From: Hypomesus transpacificus
Lineage: Eukaryota; Chordata; Actinopteri; Osmeriformes; Osmeridae
DNA length: 64,000 bases
NCBI RefSeq assembly: GCF_021917145.1
Contig: NC_061078.1
Location: forward strand, 4,942,039-5,006,038
Direction: 5' to 3'
Each line of letters starts with the position of its first letter. Within the stretch, counting starts at the first letter, position 1. Below the pieces are notes generated by a model. That model saw nothing but the letters and a program-made list of their open reading frames with translations, ran no database searches and was not told the origin of the DNA. A program made the position numbers and the translations under genes. Below, piece by piece: positions 1 to 24,320 of this stretch.

Positions 1-13262
<13,262 letters not shown>

Positions 13263-13738
13263 TTTCAATTCGACCAACAAAGCAAGGGTGTCTGGCTACT
13301 GTAGCTAGCTCTGGACTAGCTAACTAGACGTTGGTGCATGTCTTGCGCTATGCAATTACATTTGCACTCTAAACGTTATGTAGCTGGTTTGGCTAACGCT
13401 TCTGTTTCTGTTAACGTTGTAAACTGACTAATGTTAAGCTTTGTGTCCATTTAAGGTTGAAGCTTAATGGATTGCTGCTTGGTTGCTAGCTTGTCTTTTG
13501 TTCATGACTTTATTCGTTAGGTAATACACACTTCCTTAGCAACGTCCACACATCTTTGTTTCTATGGTAACGACAACATTTCTTTCTAAGTTACATCCCT
13601 ATCCAGTCTCCATGACGGATCCCGACCTTACTGTTACTTGCTTCTATCTTAACATTTCAGATTTTTTTTTATTTGGTTATTGCATTGAGTTTTATATAAT
13701 ATGGCTTTTGTTTCAACCCAAAAACAGACACGTTCTCA
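13263..13738. other. lrrc49 upstream region
   Basis: Unique sequence 5' of lrrc49 holding the X-box at 13558-13571 and likely the lrrc49 transcription start. No coding exon was seen. It ends at the TA dinucleotide into which the Tc1 element inserted. Confidence 0.6.
13558..13571 (-). promoter_or_regulatory. RFX X-box upstream of lrrc49
   Basis: The minus strand reads GTTACCATAGAAAC, a full match to the X-box form GTTRCCATRGNAAC bound by RFX factors at ciliary genes. It lies about 296 bp upstream of the lrrc49 start codon, a usual distance for X-boxes. A weaker half-site-like sequence, GTTGCTAAGGAAG, lies nearby on the same strand near 13530-13542. Function is inferred from the motif and the ciliary role of LRRC49. 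Confidence 0.55.
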
Positions 13739-13740
13739 TA

Positions 13741-15401
13741 CAGTGCCCTCCAAAAGTATTGGAACAGTGAGGCCAATTCCTTTATTTTTGCTGTAGACTG
13801 AAAACATTTGGGCTTGACATCAAACGATGAATGTGAAACCAGAGATCAACGTTTCAGCTTTTATTTCCAGGTATTTACATCAGGATCTGATGCACAAATT
13901 AGAAAATATCACCTTTTTGTTCGAACCCACCCATTTGTCACGTGAGCAAAAGTATTGGAACATATGACTGACAGGTGTGTTTTGTTGCCCAGGTGTGTCC
14001 TATTACATACATTATTCAATCAATAAATACCACTGAATGTCTACACTCAGGTTCAGATTGGGTAAGATAGGTTTTGTCTATGCAGACTGTATTCAGAGGT
14101 GAAAACAACATGAAAACCGGAGCGCTGTCTTTGGGTGAAAAACAAGCAATTGTGAGTCTTAGAGAAGATGGAAAATCAATCAGAGCCATTGCAGAAACAT
14201 TGGCCATAGCCAGTACAACCATTTGGAATGTCCTGAAGAAGAAGAAAACTACTGGTGTACTAAGTAACAGACGTCGAACAGGTAGACCAAGGAAAACATC
14301 AGCAGTTGATGACAGAAACATTGTGAGAGCTGTAAAGAAAGACCCTAAAACAACTGTTAGTGAGATCAGCAACAACCTCCAGATGGCAGGAGTGAAGGTA
14401 TCACTATCTACTGTTCGCAGAAGACTTCATGAACAAAAGTACAAGGGCTACACCAGAAGATGCAAACCACTCATTAGCAAGAAGAATAGGAAGGCCAGGC
14501 TGGAATTTGCCAAAAAGTACAGAGATGAACCTCAAAAATTCTGGGACAAAGTTTTATGGACTGATGAGACAAAGATTAATTTTTACCAAAGTGATGGAAA
14601 GGCTAAAGTTTGGAGAAAGAAAGGAACTGCTCATGATCCCAAACACACAAGCTCATCTGTGAAACACGGTGGAGGTAATGTCATGGCTTGGGCTTGCATG
14701 GCTTCTTCTAGGACGGGCTCATTAATCTTCATTGAGGATGTAACACATGATGGCAGCAGCAAAATGAACTCGGAAGTCTACAGAAACATTTTGTCTGCCA
14801 ATTTAAGGAAAGATGCAACCAAACTGATTGGCAGAGCCTTCATCATGCAGCAAGATAACGACCCAAAACACACTGCCAAAACAACAAAGGAGTTCATCAG
14901 GGGCAAGAAATGGAAGGTATTAGACTGGCCAAGTCAATCTCCAGACTTAAACCCTATAGAGCATGCATTTTACCTGCTTAAGAGGAGACTGAAGGGAGGA
15001 ACCCCACAAAACAAACAACAACTGAAAGAGGCTGCAGTGAAAGCCTGGGAAAGCATCAAAAAGGAAGAATGCAAAAGTTTGGTGACGTCAATGGGTCACA
15101 GACTTGCTGCAGTTATTGAAAGCAAAGGATTTGCAACTAAATATTAAGTCTTATTCACTTAAATATGTTTTAAGTATATCTGTTCCAATACTTTTGCTCA
15201 CATGACAAATGGGTGGATTCAAACAAAATGTGATATTTTCTTAGTTGTGCATCAGATCCTGATGTAAATACCTGGAAATAAAAGCTGAAACGTTGATCTC
15301 TGGTCTCACGTTCATTATTTGATGTCAAGCCCAAATGTTTTCAGTCTACAGCAAAAATAAAGGAATTCGCCTCACTGTTCCAATACTTTTGGAGGGCACT
15401 G
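13741..15401 (+). mobile_element. Complete Tc1/mariner transposon with long inverted repeats
   Basis: The element is 1661 bp, flanked by TA at 13739-13740 and 15402-15403. Terminal inverted repeats of about 221 bp (13741-13962 and 15181-15401) begin CAGTGCCCTCCAAAAGTAT. Each repeat carries the AAAAGTATTGGAACA motif twice, at its outer and inner ends, which is the IR/DR arrangement of transposase-binding sites seen in fish Tc1 elements. The repeats are very similar with a few substitutions, and the transposase frame is uninterrupted. It sits between the divergent lrrc49 and larp6 genes. Confidence 0.95.
14074..15147 (+). CDS. Tc1-family transposase, uninterrupted
   Basis: A 357-residue DD34E transposase that cuts and reinserts the surrounding element at TA sites. 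The N-terminal paired-type helix-turn-helix covers about residues 18-120 (LGEKQAIVSLREDGKSIRAI; STVRRRLHEQ), with a GRPRKT basic/AT-hook-like motif between the two halves. Catalytic residues are D164 (WTDETK), D261 (first D of QDNDPKH) and E296 (DLNPIEHAF); the last two are separated by 34 residues. A glycine-rich KHGGGNVMAWACMA segment is present. Length is close to the usual 340, so translation may start at the later Met (MKTGALSL) instead. There is no stop or frameshift, so this copy could still encode active enzyme, which is an inference. It encodes no host function. Confidence 0.95.
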   Translation: MSMQTVFRGENNMKTGALSLGEKQAIVSLREDGKSIRAIAETLAIASTTIWNVLKKKKTTGVLSNRRRTGRPRKTSAVDDRNIVRAVKKDPKTTVSEISNNLQMAGVKVSLSTVRRRLHEQKYKGYTRRCKPLISKKNRKARLEFAKKYRDEPQKFWDKVLWTDETKINFYQSDGKAKVWRKKGTAHDPKHTSSSVKHGGGNVMAWACMASSRTGSLIFIEDVTHDGSSKMNSEVYRNILSANLRKDATKLIGRAFIMQQDNDPKHTAKTTKEFIRGKKWKVLDWPSQSPDLNPIEHAFYLLKRRLKGGTPQNKQQLKEAAVKAWESIKKEECKSLVTSMGHRLAAVIESKGFATKY

Positions 15402-15734
15402 TATATCCTGTTGTAACTTGTTACTCATTTCCATTCCTGATTTGTTTGACCAGACAAGTTTTCTTTCTGAAAATGTCAATTTCTCTGTGTGACTTTGTCC
15501 ACACAGGGAATCTTTATTTATCTAACTTTTGTAGGCCTACTCATGTGGTGTGTCGATATGGAACATCCAGTGCTGAGAAAGAGGGCCCTTAGATTGTTAC
15601 ATTTATTACATTCCGGTCAAAGAATGGGAATTCTTTATTTTGTGCCGCTACTTAATTTTTTTAATGATTTCAAAACAAATGTCCTTGTTAAACTTGAACA
15701 CTAACTAGTCTGTGAAAAAGCACACAATATGTTT

Positions 15735-17060
15735 CATCTGACTGAATGACTACAGGCCCGTCGCCCTGACGTCTGTGGTCATGAAGTCCTTTGAGAGACT
15801 GGTGTTGTCCCGCCTGAAGGTCATCACAGGCCCCCTGCTGCACCCTCTGCAGTTTGCCTACCAGGCTAATAGGTCAGTGGATGATGCAGTAAACATGGGA
15901 CTGCACTTTATCCTGCAACACCTCGACTCCCCAGGGACGTATGCAAGGATACTGTTTGTGCTCGGCGTTCAACACCATCATCCCAGAAGTCCTCCTCACC
16001 AAACTCACCCAGCTCACTGTGCCTGCCTCCACCTGTCAGTGGATTACAAACTTCCTGACAGACAGGAAGCAGCAGGTGAGGCTGGGAGAAATTACATCCA
16101 GCATCCGGACAGTCAGCACTGGTGCCCCCCAGGGATGCATGCGCTCCCCACTGCTCTTCTCTCTGTACACAAACGACTGCACCTTGGGAGACCCGTCTGT
16201 TCAGCTCCTGAAATTTGCAGACAACACAACAATCATCGGCCTCATCCGAGATGGAGATGAGTCTGCTTACAGTAGGGAAGTTGGTCAGCTGGCCCTGTGG
16301 TGCAGTCACTACAACCGGGAGTTGAACTCGCTCAAAACTGTGGAGATGATAGCGGACTTCAGGAGGAGCCCCCCATCACTGCCCCCGCTCGCCATACTGA
16401 ACAGCACTGTGTCTGCTGTGGAATCCTTCAGGTTTCTGGGTTACACAATCTCCCAGAACCTGAAGTGGGAACCAAACATTAAAACAGTCATCAGAAGGGC
16501 CCAGCAGAGGATGTAATTCCTGTGCCAACTCAGGAAGTACAACCTGCCTCAGGAGTGGCTGATCCAGTTTTACACTGCAGTCATTGAGTCTGTTCTCTGC
16601 ACATCCATCACTGTCTGGTTTGGATCGGCCACTAAACTGGACAGGAACAGACTACAACGGACAGTCAGGTCTGCAGAAATGATTATTGGTGCCGACCTGC
16701 CCACCATCCAGGACCTGTACACCTCCAGAGCCAGGAAACGGGCAGGGAAAATCATTACAGACTCCTCACACTCTGGACATAATCTGTTCCAACTCCTCCC
16801 CTCTGGCAGGTGCTACAGATGTCTGTACACCAAAACCACCAGAGACAGGAATAGTTTTTTCCCCCTTGCTGTCACTCTAATGAACAGTTGACAAATTATT
16901 ATATTTTATTATTATATTATACATTATATGTATTTATTTTATCCTAAACTGTTGTGTTATGCTGCAAATTTTCCAGTTTATGTATATTGAGAGCAATCAA
17001 ACCCAGGAAAAATTCCTTGTATGTGAAAATGTACTTGGCCAATAAACATGATTCTGATCC
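15735..17060 (+). mobile_element. 5'-truncated LINE (L2/CR1-like reverse transcriptase) remnant
   Basis: The plus strand encodes the C-terminal half of a non-LTR reverse transcriptase. Recognisable blocks are YRPVALTSVVMKSFERL, PLQFAYQANRSVDDAV, STGAPQGCMRSPLLFSLYTN, FADNTTI, and a tail with SGHNLFQLLPSGR and RNSFFPLAVTLMNS ending at TGA 16891. It is dead: there is a frameshift near 15950-15965, an in-frame TAA at 16514-16516, and the catalytic FADD has become FADN (AAC at 16223-16225). A 3' untranslated tail runs to about 17060. The clade assignment is by memory of block sequences and is tentative. Confidence 0.85.
15775..16891 (+). pseudogene. Reverse transcriptase pseudogene of the LINE
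   Basis: Open segments are 15775-about 15951, about 15945-16516 and 16517-16891, read in different frames or across a stop. Together they cover the palm/thumb of the reverse transcriptase and the downstream C-terminal region; the endonuclease domain is absent through 5' truncation. The loss of the second catalytic aspartate would abolish polymerisation on its own. Confidence 0.85.
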
Positions 17061-18284
17061 AAGTATTTAACATAATCCATACCTTCTGCTTTTTTTTTTT
17101 TTACTCTACAACGAGTTATATCAGCTCAGGTCAATGAGGTCTAGTGGCAATAAATAGCAAATAGAAGTTCAAACTTGTAATGTTCACAAGAACTTAAGTT
17201 AAAAAATGATCTAACACAACATTAAATGATAATATATGTATTATCATGGATTCATAATCAGCTATAATGGGGCTATCATTTTTGACCAGTAAAATAAAAC
17301 ACAACAGGAGTGTTGATTCAACAATGATTCAAAAACATCAGCAGCAGTACTGGTTCATCATGTCCAAAAAAAATTATCTGCTTTAATGGCTCACAAGGAC
17401 CTGTGATTTGATGTGATTTAAGCAGCAGTCTCTCAGATTGAATTGATGAGTGCTTGCGCCAAGAGTAGGCTACTCTCACTCACTCATCAAAGGGGCTTCC
17501 CACACACTGCTCATCGAAAGGATCCTCTATTCATGCAGCTGACACATATTTGCGGGACCTGGCTGGCGTGATGATCAATTACTTGTTTGACAAGTACATA
17601 ATAGAATAATTCTATGTGAATTCCAGCATTTATCCAAATCCAGTGTTACTCGTGTTTCCATTATATTATGTAATACAAATGAATTTCCTTAATGCACAAA
17701 ATAAATGCAGTAAGGATCAATGGAATACCACCTTCAGTCTATCCAAAACAATGTTGGCTCTATGGTTTTATTATAAACTAGCATTCAAGTCTGTTTCCTT
17801 AGCACTCCACTCCACTAATCCTACGGTGGATTAAAGTATGGTATTTCACACATTGGTCTTAAAAAAAATCCAGATAAGACACTGGGATCAATGTAATTTG
17901 TCTGTTGTAATGTATTATGCATGGGGACTTGGCCAGCCAGAACTCTCCTGGGCACAGTGGGTCTATAAATATCCTGTCTGACTCAGATAGAGAGAGTGGC
18001 GTGGAGCAAAGAGGTAAACTGCAGCTCTCATCGGTTAATCAAAGAGTATAAGTTACGGTGGCTTCTTGTGTTCCAAAAAATACTGTGTTTGCAAAAATGA
18101 ACCAGTGTCTTCGATGTCAGCATTATGAACATGCAGCAGCCTATTATTGTAAAATTGTGCATGTAGTTTTCCAAGAAAAACAAGTACTATCAGACCAAAG
18201 ACATAAATCCACACAATATGGATGTGAAACGTGCATCTCCATTACCTTGGAACAACTTACCTTCACAACTATGAGTACATCTAT
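17061..18284. other. Intergenic sequence without a recognised gene
   Basis: AT-rich unique sequence between the LINE tail and a SINE. Short open frames here have no splice context or recognisable motif. Confidence 0.6.
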
Positions 18285-18475
18285 ATTTACATTTAGTCAT
18301 TTGGCAGACGCTCTTATCCAGAGCGACTTACAGTAAGTACAGGGACATTCCCCCGAGGCAAGTAGGGTGAAGTGCCTTGCCCAAGGACACAACGTCATTT
18401 GACACGGCCGGGAATCGAACTGGCGACCTTCAGATTAATAGCCCGATTTCCTAACCGCTCAGCCACCTGACTCCC
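18285..18475 (-). mobile_element. tRNA-derived SINE, full copy
   Basis: Read on the minus strand, the element starts with a tRNA-like head: A-box-like TGGCTGAGCGGTTA (18452-18465) and B-box-like AGTTCGATTCC (about 18411-18421). The body contains CTTGGGCAAGGCACTTCACC and the tail GATAAGAGCGTCTGCCAAAT. Related copies occur at 33143-33249, 34115-34305 and 54319-54488, all in the same orientation. Confidence 0.85.
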
Positions 18476-19309
18476 AGTAACAAAGATGTACTGCTAAAAA
18501 TTGTGGTGGAGGTGACCAAAATCCATGAAAATTGTTGATAATGTTACTTCCATCCCACATACACAACACAACAGTGTTTGGTATAAATATACTAAACTTG
18601 AACTATTGAAATGTATTTGATTTGGAATTGTCCAATAATCTACTGTTATTTTCCATCGATGCGAGAAAAAAACACACCAACAGTAGAAACACTGATTACA
18701 GAAATATTTCAACCATTGAAGAAAAATTTTCATTTTTTACGACAAAATCAATTACAACTTTGACCACATGTACAGTCTGAATCAGTACTAATGTGAGCCA
18801 AGAAAAATATTGGCACTGAAATTGTACATGTTGTACAGTGTGGTTAGTGCAAGTACAAAGTGGACACACATTGTAAATTTACATTGTAAAATGTGAAGAC
18901 AGTTCAATGTAAGAAATACATCTACTCCTGGATAACTTTGCTCAAGCAGCAATACCTGGTCAGGCCTAACTTAAGTTTGCATGTCTATGTAGCTTTGGGG
19001 CCTTCAACTGATTGATGAGGTCAGAGGCTTGCTCAGGGAGGTAAATGGTGTGTACACATCAACAGGGGTGAGGCCAGACTGTGGTGCAGAGTGACTCAGT
19101 GATCAGTCCCCCAGCTGTGTTACACTTGCCAACAAACAGGGAGGAGCACCATGCAGCCATCTCAGAATTGGCAACAGACAGTGTTGTGAGTGAGTTGCAG
19201 CCAGGATTTAGGATATCATTAGGCAACACCTATTAGGAGTGTGGAGATTTGCAGATTAATATACTGTAAACTATTTATATCCTACTGAACTTACAAGAGA
19301 AATGATTCA

Positions 19310-19347
<38 letters not shown>

Positions 19348-19587
19348 CAGACACATAGCCTATAAACATCGACAAATAGTCAAGATAAGCTTTTAATGAC
19401 GCGTCATGTCACCCGTTCGTTTATTTTCGTCCTTCTCTCACAGCAAATCCTTGGACAGCCGCTGCAGTCTCATCGCTAAAAGCCTATTATCCAATTTGCG
19501 GTTTTAAAATATGGGTCGGCCTCGGTGATTGGTGCACTGCAATTTCCCAATTGTAAAACAGCACGTGAATTCACACTTTTATTTCCT
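18476..19587. other. Intergenic sequence upstream of larp6, with a 34-bp C run
   Basis: No gene recognised. It contains an uninterrupted C run at 19311-19344, and a CACGTG E-box near 19563 that may belong to the larp6 promoter. Confidence 0.6.
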
Positions 19588-19595
19588 CTATATAG
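19588..19595 (+). promoter_or_regulatory. Probable TATA element of larp6
   Basis: CTATATAG lies about 550 bp upstream of the larp6 start codon, flanked by two CACGTG E-boxes (near 19563 and 19598). It would place transcription start near 19620, giving a 5' leader of about 520 nt. This is a motif-only call. Confidence 0.4.
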
Positions 19596-20137
19596 ACACG
19601 TGCGATTTGTCAGCCATTCCAACTAGATAAAGGCTAGTAACAAAACGAAAGACAAGAAAAAACATGCACGCTTTAGTGAATGTATTTCTTCGCTGTCTAT
19701 CTTTCCTCTTTCCTCCCCCCTGGCTTCAGCTTGGGTTTTGCTGTTGGGTTGGGGATGAGTGCGGAGAGATGCCATGGCCCAATCCCGGAGCTCGTTTCAA
19801 AAGCAGAAAGCCTCTTACATATCAGGAAGTAACAACACAAGACGGCTCCATCCCCTCGGTCTCCCCAGCTCCTGATTGCGTCTCGCTAGCTGCTGCAAGC
19901 CCCACGACACCTCGGGGTTCTCCGTGGGGTAGAATTTGGGAGCTTTGGCAAGCTGTGGAGCGCATCATCGGGGCTCCCTTGACCATCCACCATCGCTGGT
20001 GCCAAAAACGTCGAGGTTTATGTACGGCATATTCTGTCGCTTTTAATTCAAGCACCAAGAATCAAACATTCCAGGAAAGCTCTACAGTAGCTGAGGAAGC
20101 GAACGGTTCGGACGGAAACGCGTTCTCTACGGGTAAA

Positions 20138-23100
20138 ATGAGTGCGACCATGGAGTTTCCGAACCCAATTCAATCTATATCAGATTCGTCGGGCGGACAA
20201 GAGATGGATGAGGTGATTACGGTGGATCAACACCTGCAGGAAATGGGGACTCAAGTCACAATCACAGTGGCTATTCAAGCAGCTGAGGACGAAGAACCAG
20301 AGGAGGAGGTGTCCTCCAACCATTTAGATTTCCTTGGTGGCAGCTGTAGTGAAGACGAAATTGGAAGACACGATAAATCCAGGTAACGTTTTTGCTCGCT
20401 GTCTAATGGCATGTCAAGTTTACTTTCAAGCTTGTTGTAAAACTGTGCACGGACCCATCCAATGTGGTTTGGTAATGTTGCATAGTGGGGGAACAACATT
20501 CCACTAGTCATTCAGATGTCATTCTGCAATTTGACTGTATAACCACCTGTTTGACCGGCGTTGTAGCCTAATCCTTGTGACGTAAAAGCCAAAGAAAGAC
20601 CTGACCGATAAAGGATGGCACCTCCAGACAGTGCTCTTGGCTAATTCCCCTGCGTCATGCAACAACGTGTCCTGGCTCGTAGTCTGCAATACCAATGATT
20701 TAATGTATTGATTTGGTCAGTTTAGAGACCAAATGTCTATTCTTAACGAATCACCCAGCCAACTGTAGCAGTTTAAGTAGGAGCTTGTTGAAACTGTAGT
20801 GTTCACCATCAGAGCAATATTTGTATTGCAGTTTTACAAAAAATCAACAACAAAAAAACTTGAAATAATACGAGCAACCCGTTGGACAGTTCTGGAAAGG
20901 ACAGCCTAGCATGTCAGATTGGTCTAGATGAGGCATGTGAGTAGGATTTGTTGTGATAAGGCATGTTTAGTTATTCTAAGGATTTCCTGTCCCTTCAGCT
21001 TCTTTTTTCCCTAGATGCGTCTTGACTGTATATGGGGGTAGTAACGCATGTTGTGATCGTTATTGAGGGTGTGGGAGGCTGAAGGAGGGTGGATGAGTCA
21101 TCCACATAATTTCATTCAGACCTTTTAGTCTACTCGCTGGCATACCTGTGCTTTATGCATCTTGCCTTCTATCAATAAAAAATGATTAAAACCATTTTCT
21201 CAATCAGGCTATAATTCTCTTTACCATTTGATTCTGAAACATGGTGGGTTTGGTCATCAGCCATGTCCTGTGTGGGAGGCAGAGCCTGTGAAGATCAGTG
21301 ACTCTGCACTCTTCAGATTGGGAGGTCTCAGCAGCTCTGCCAGTGTTGGTGGGACACGTTGAGGTTCTGGGCACCGAGTCAGTGTGACGATGGCCATGCT
21401 GTGGTTGCTCTACCTGTCATCTGCTCTCTGTAGAGAGAAAATCTCAATCTTGCAGAAAGAGTAGGAGGGGGAAGCTCTGGTTTATTTCCCTCTACCATGT
21501 TGCTATGGCGGAGGCTGCTTCCACTATGCTGTCAAAACAGTCCTGTTATGCTCCTCGATTTTCTTTGTGTTCATGAAGCTGGCATGTTCTTGTCTCCTTA
21601 CAGTGGTGCTGGCACAAGTGGCGGGGAGCTAGAAGAGGAGAGCTGGCAGCCTCCAGACCCAGAGCTTACCCAGAAACTGGTGGCACAGATTGAGTACTAC
21701 TTGTCTGACGAAAACCTGGAGCATGACGCCTTCCTGCTCAAGCATGTCCGACGTAACAAGCTAGGTTTTGTCAGCGTCAAGTTGCTCACCTCTTTCAAGA
21801 AGGTAAAATTCCCTCTTCTGCATTTCCGGTTTTCTGAGCATGTCATCCCATGCTCTGGGGAGAGGGGGCCTTATGGGGCCTAGTATTGGCTGGACGGCTG
21901 TTCCAAGTGTCAACATGGCAAGCCGTTGGAGGATGTAGTGCAATTCTCACATTGAAAAGCAACAGCTGGTGTGACAGACTCATGCATACCCATTGATTTG
22001 GTTGGTTTTCTTTTCCATTTACTCTGCCAATGAACTGTTTCTATCCACCTTCCTTTCTTGTTTTCTGTTCACAGCTGCAGTCAGAATATTTTGAATGTTT
22101 CAATCTCTGATGAAGGAAGTAGCTACAACAAAATAAATGGTTTACGAGCTAAAAGTGCTTTGATGCTGCTACCAGTTAATGGATCTTTCTGGGCTTGAAT
22201 TTCATGTTGGATCTCACTATTTTCAGAACGTGTGCTTGCATGGTTTCAGAATCAGGAAGTTGGGGCTAGGAGGAAGTCTCATCGTACAGGATGCTGTGAG
22301 TAATACTGATTACTCTACAGATTTTTTTTTAAACAGTGTCATTTTCCCTCAGGTCAAGCACTTGACAAGAGACTGGAGAACAACTGCTTATGCACTGAGG
22401 CACTCCACCCTGCTCGAGCTGAACGATGAGGGTCGTAAAGTGCGGCGCAGATTGTCTGTCCCTGTATTTGCCAGTGAGTCTTTGCCGAGTCGCATGCTGC
22501 TGCTCAGCGAGCTACAGAGTTGGCCAGAGCTGGCTGTGCTGGAAGGTGGGGCCGGAGACTGCAGCGAGGGAGGAGCCACCCAACAGGAACAACTGATGAA
22601 GCTGTTGCTGAAGGCGTTTGGAGTGTACGGTGCCATTGCCTCCGTGAGGGTTCTGAAGCCTGGCAAAGATCTGCCGGCTGACCTGAAGAAGCTGAGCGGG
22701 CGCTACATGCAGCTGGGCACGGAGGAGTGTGCCATTGTGGAGTTTGAGGAAGTGGAGGCAGCAGTGAAAGCCAATGAAGTGGTAGGCAGTGAGGAGGGGG
22801 TGGGCTCTCTCGGTCTGAAGGTGGTTTTGATTGGCACTAAGCCGCCTAAGAAGAAGGTGCCCAAAGACCGGCAGCGCGAGGAGGGCGGAATGCGTAAGAG
22901 CCGCTCGCTCAACAGCCGAGTACGAGAGCTGCAGTACCACGGAGATGACTCTGCCTGTAGCTCGTCAGAAACTGAGAGCAACCCCACGTCCCCAAGACTG
23001 GCACGCAAGTCTCGCTCCTACAACAAGCTGAGCCCCACTAGCGGCATCATCGGCCCCTTCCAAAACAATCACCTGAGCCCGGCCGTGTCCCCGCGAACCA

Positions 23101-23447
23101 GTCCCTGGTCCAGTCCTCGTGCCAGCCCCTGTTCTCAACGCAAATCCCACAAATCTCCTCTGGCCAGTGAAGGCAGACTGAGCCCCGAGCCTGGGCGGCG
23201 TTGGGCAGACTACTCCTCAGACAGCAGCCTGACTCCCTCGGGTAGTCCCTGGGTACAGAGGCGTAGGCAGGTGGCCTCCCAGGAGAGCAGCCCTGTGGGG
23301 AGCCCCATGTTGGGCCGCAAGATCCAGAATGCAGATGGGCTGCCGCCAGGCGTCATGAGGTTACCGCGGGGGCCAGACGGAACGCGTGGCTTCCACTGTG
23401 TCACGACTGGTGAAAGAGGCAAGACTGCAGCTACCCAAACTGGATGA
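20138..23447 (+). CDS. larp6: LARP6, La-related RNA-binding protein 6
   Basis: Binds the 5' stem-loop of type I collagen mRNAs and controls their translation (family knowledge). Exons are 20138-20382, 21604-21802 and 22353-23447, phases 2 and 0, predicting 512 residues against about 491 in human. An acidic N-terminus (AAEDEEPEEEV) is followed by the La motif at about 99-185 (IEYYLSDENLEHDAFLLKHV, LTRDWRTTAYAL), an RRM at about 194-300 (ECAIVEFEEVEAAVKA), a basic KPPKKKVPK stretch, Ser/Pro-rich SPxxSPW repeats, and the C-terminal LSA motif (YSSDSSLTPSGSPWVQRRRQ). The ATG at 20138 is followed by a second at 20150 in better context (accATGg), so either could start. The same frame stays open upstream to 19664. 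A poly(A) signal is at 24315. It is divergent from lrrc49. Confidence 0.95.
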
Positions 23448-24314
23448 AGAGGGGTCCCTCACCCCCCGTACGCCACCCTGCATTCTCACAGCAGTATGGA
23501 GATGAGATTTGACCCAGTATTTGGCCACCACATGCTTCACGCACCAACATATGAATGACTGACTTTCTTCTTTAGTTTTTTTTGTAATTGATGCTTTGTA
23601 ATTTTCTAGATTTGTTAGGTTTCATGGACATCTAGTTTGACCATTTGAAGGTTCATTTTGAGTTAATATGTGAATTAATATTTCTTTAAAGGGAAATATG
23701 CCAGGTATTGTACTCATCTCCATCTGCTATCTAGAGACATTTTACATTGGATGGGTGGATGTGGACTTGAGTATCATTTAATTTGATTGGAAAGTGTCTT
23801 CTGTCTTGGAAGTGTGTGTGTGTAAAATCATCACATTTTGTCTCTGAATGGTGTAAATGTATAAATGGTGTGATCAGTGAAATGGGCACATGGAGTTGAT
23901 ATTAAGATATCCCCATATGCCTTATGCTATATTGTCTGTTGTAATTATGTTACATGCTCTTGAAACTGTGGCCATAATCTCCCCTGCCATAAGGTTGAAA
24001 CAATCATACATGGAAAAGGATTTAATTTTTGAATTTTTGCCTTTGTTTTAAATTATTCATTCCTTCTCAATGCCTTGGCAGTACATTAACCTAAGCTTCC
24101 AAAGTGAATGGGGATTCTCTCCCAACTCCTGCAAAAGATGATCTCCAATTTGGTGGGTCACTCTTCCTTGGCTGGTATCTGTTCCTATCAGTGTAGTGCG
24201 CTGGTAGCTGGGTCTGAGGGGTGCACTGATCAGGTAGGAGTGTGTTGATGCTTGACACCTCCTGGCTTCTTTACATTTGAGCTGGACCATGTACAGTGCA
24301 TTTCTTATTGTACA

Positions 24315-24320
24315 AATAAA
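24315..24320 (+). terminator. Polyadenylation signal of larp6
   Basis: AATAAA lies about 870 bp after the larp6 stop, followed by a T/G-rich stretch. It is the most plausible end of the larp6 3' untranslated region. Confidence 0.55.

Noticed and set aside
15181-15401. Apparent open frame 15335-15592 as a gene
   Set aside because: It begins inside the right inverted repeat of the Tc1 element and has no coding features.
18411-18475. tRNA-like A and B boxes suggesting a tRNA gene
   Set aside because: The head is continuous with a SINE body and tail found again at 34115-34305; no clean cloverleaf or anticodon arm was evident.
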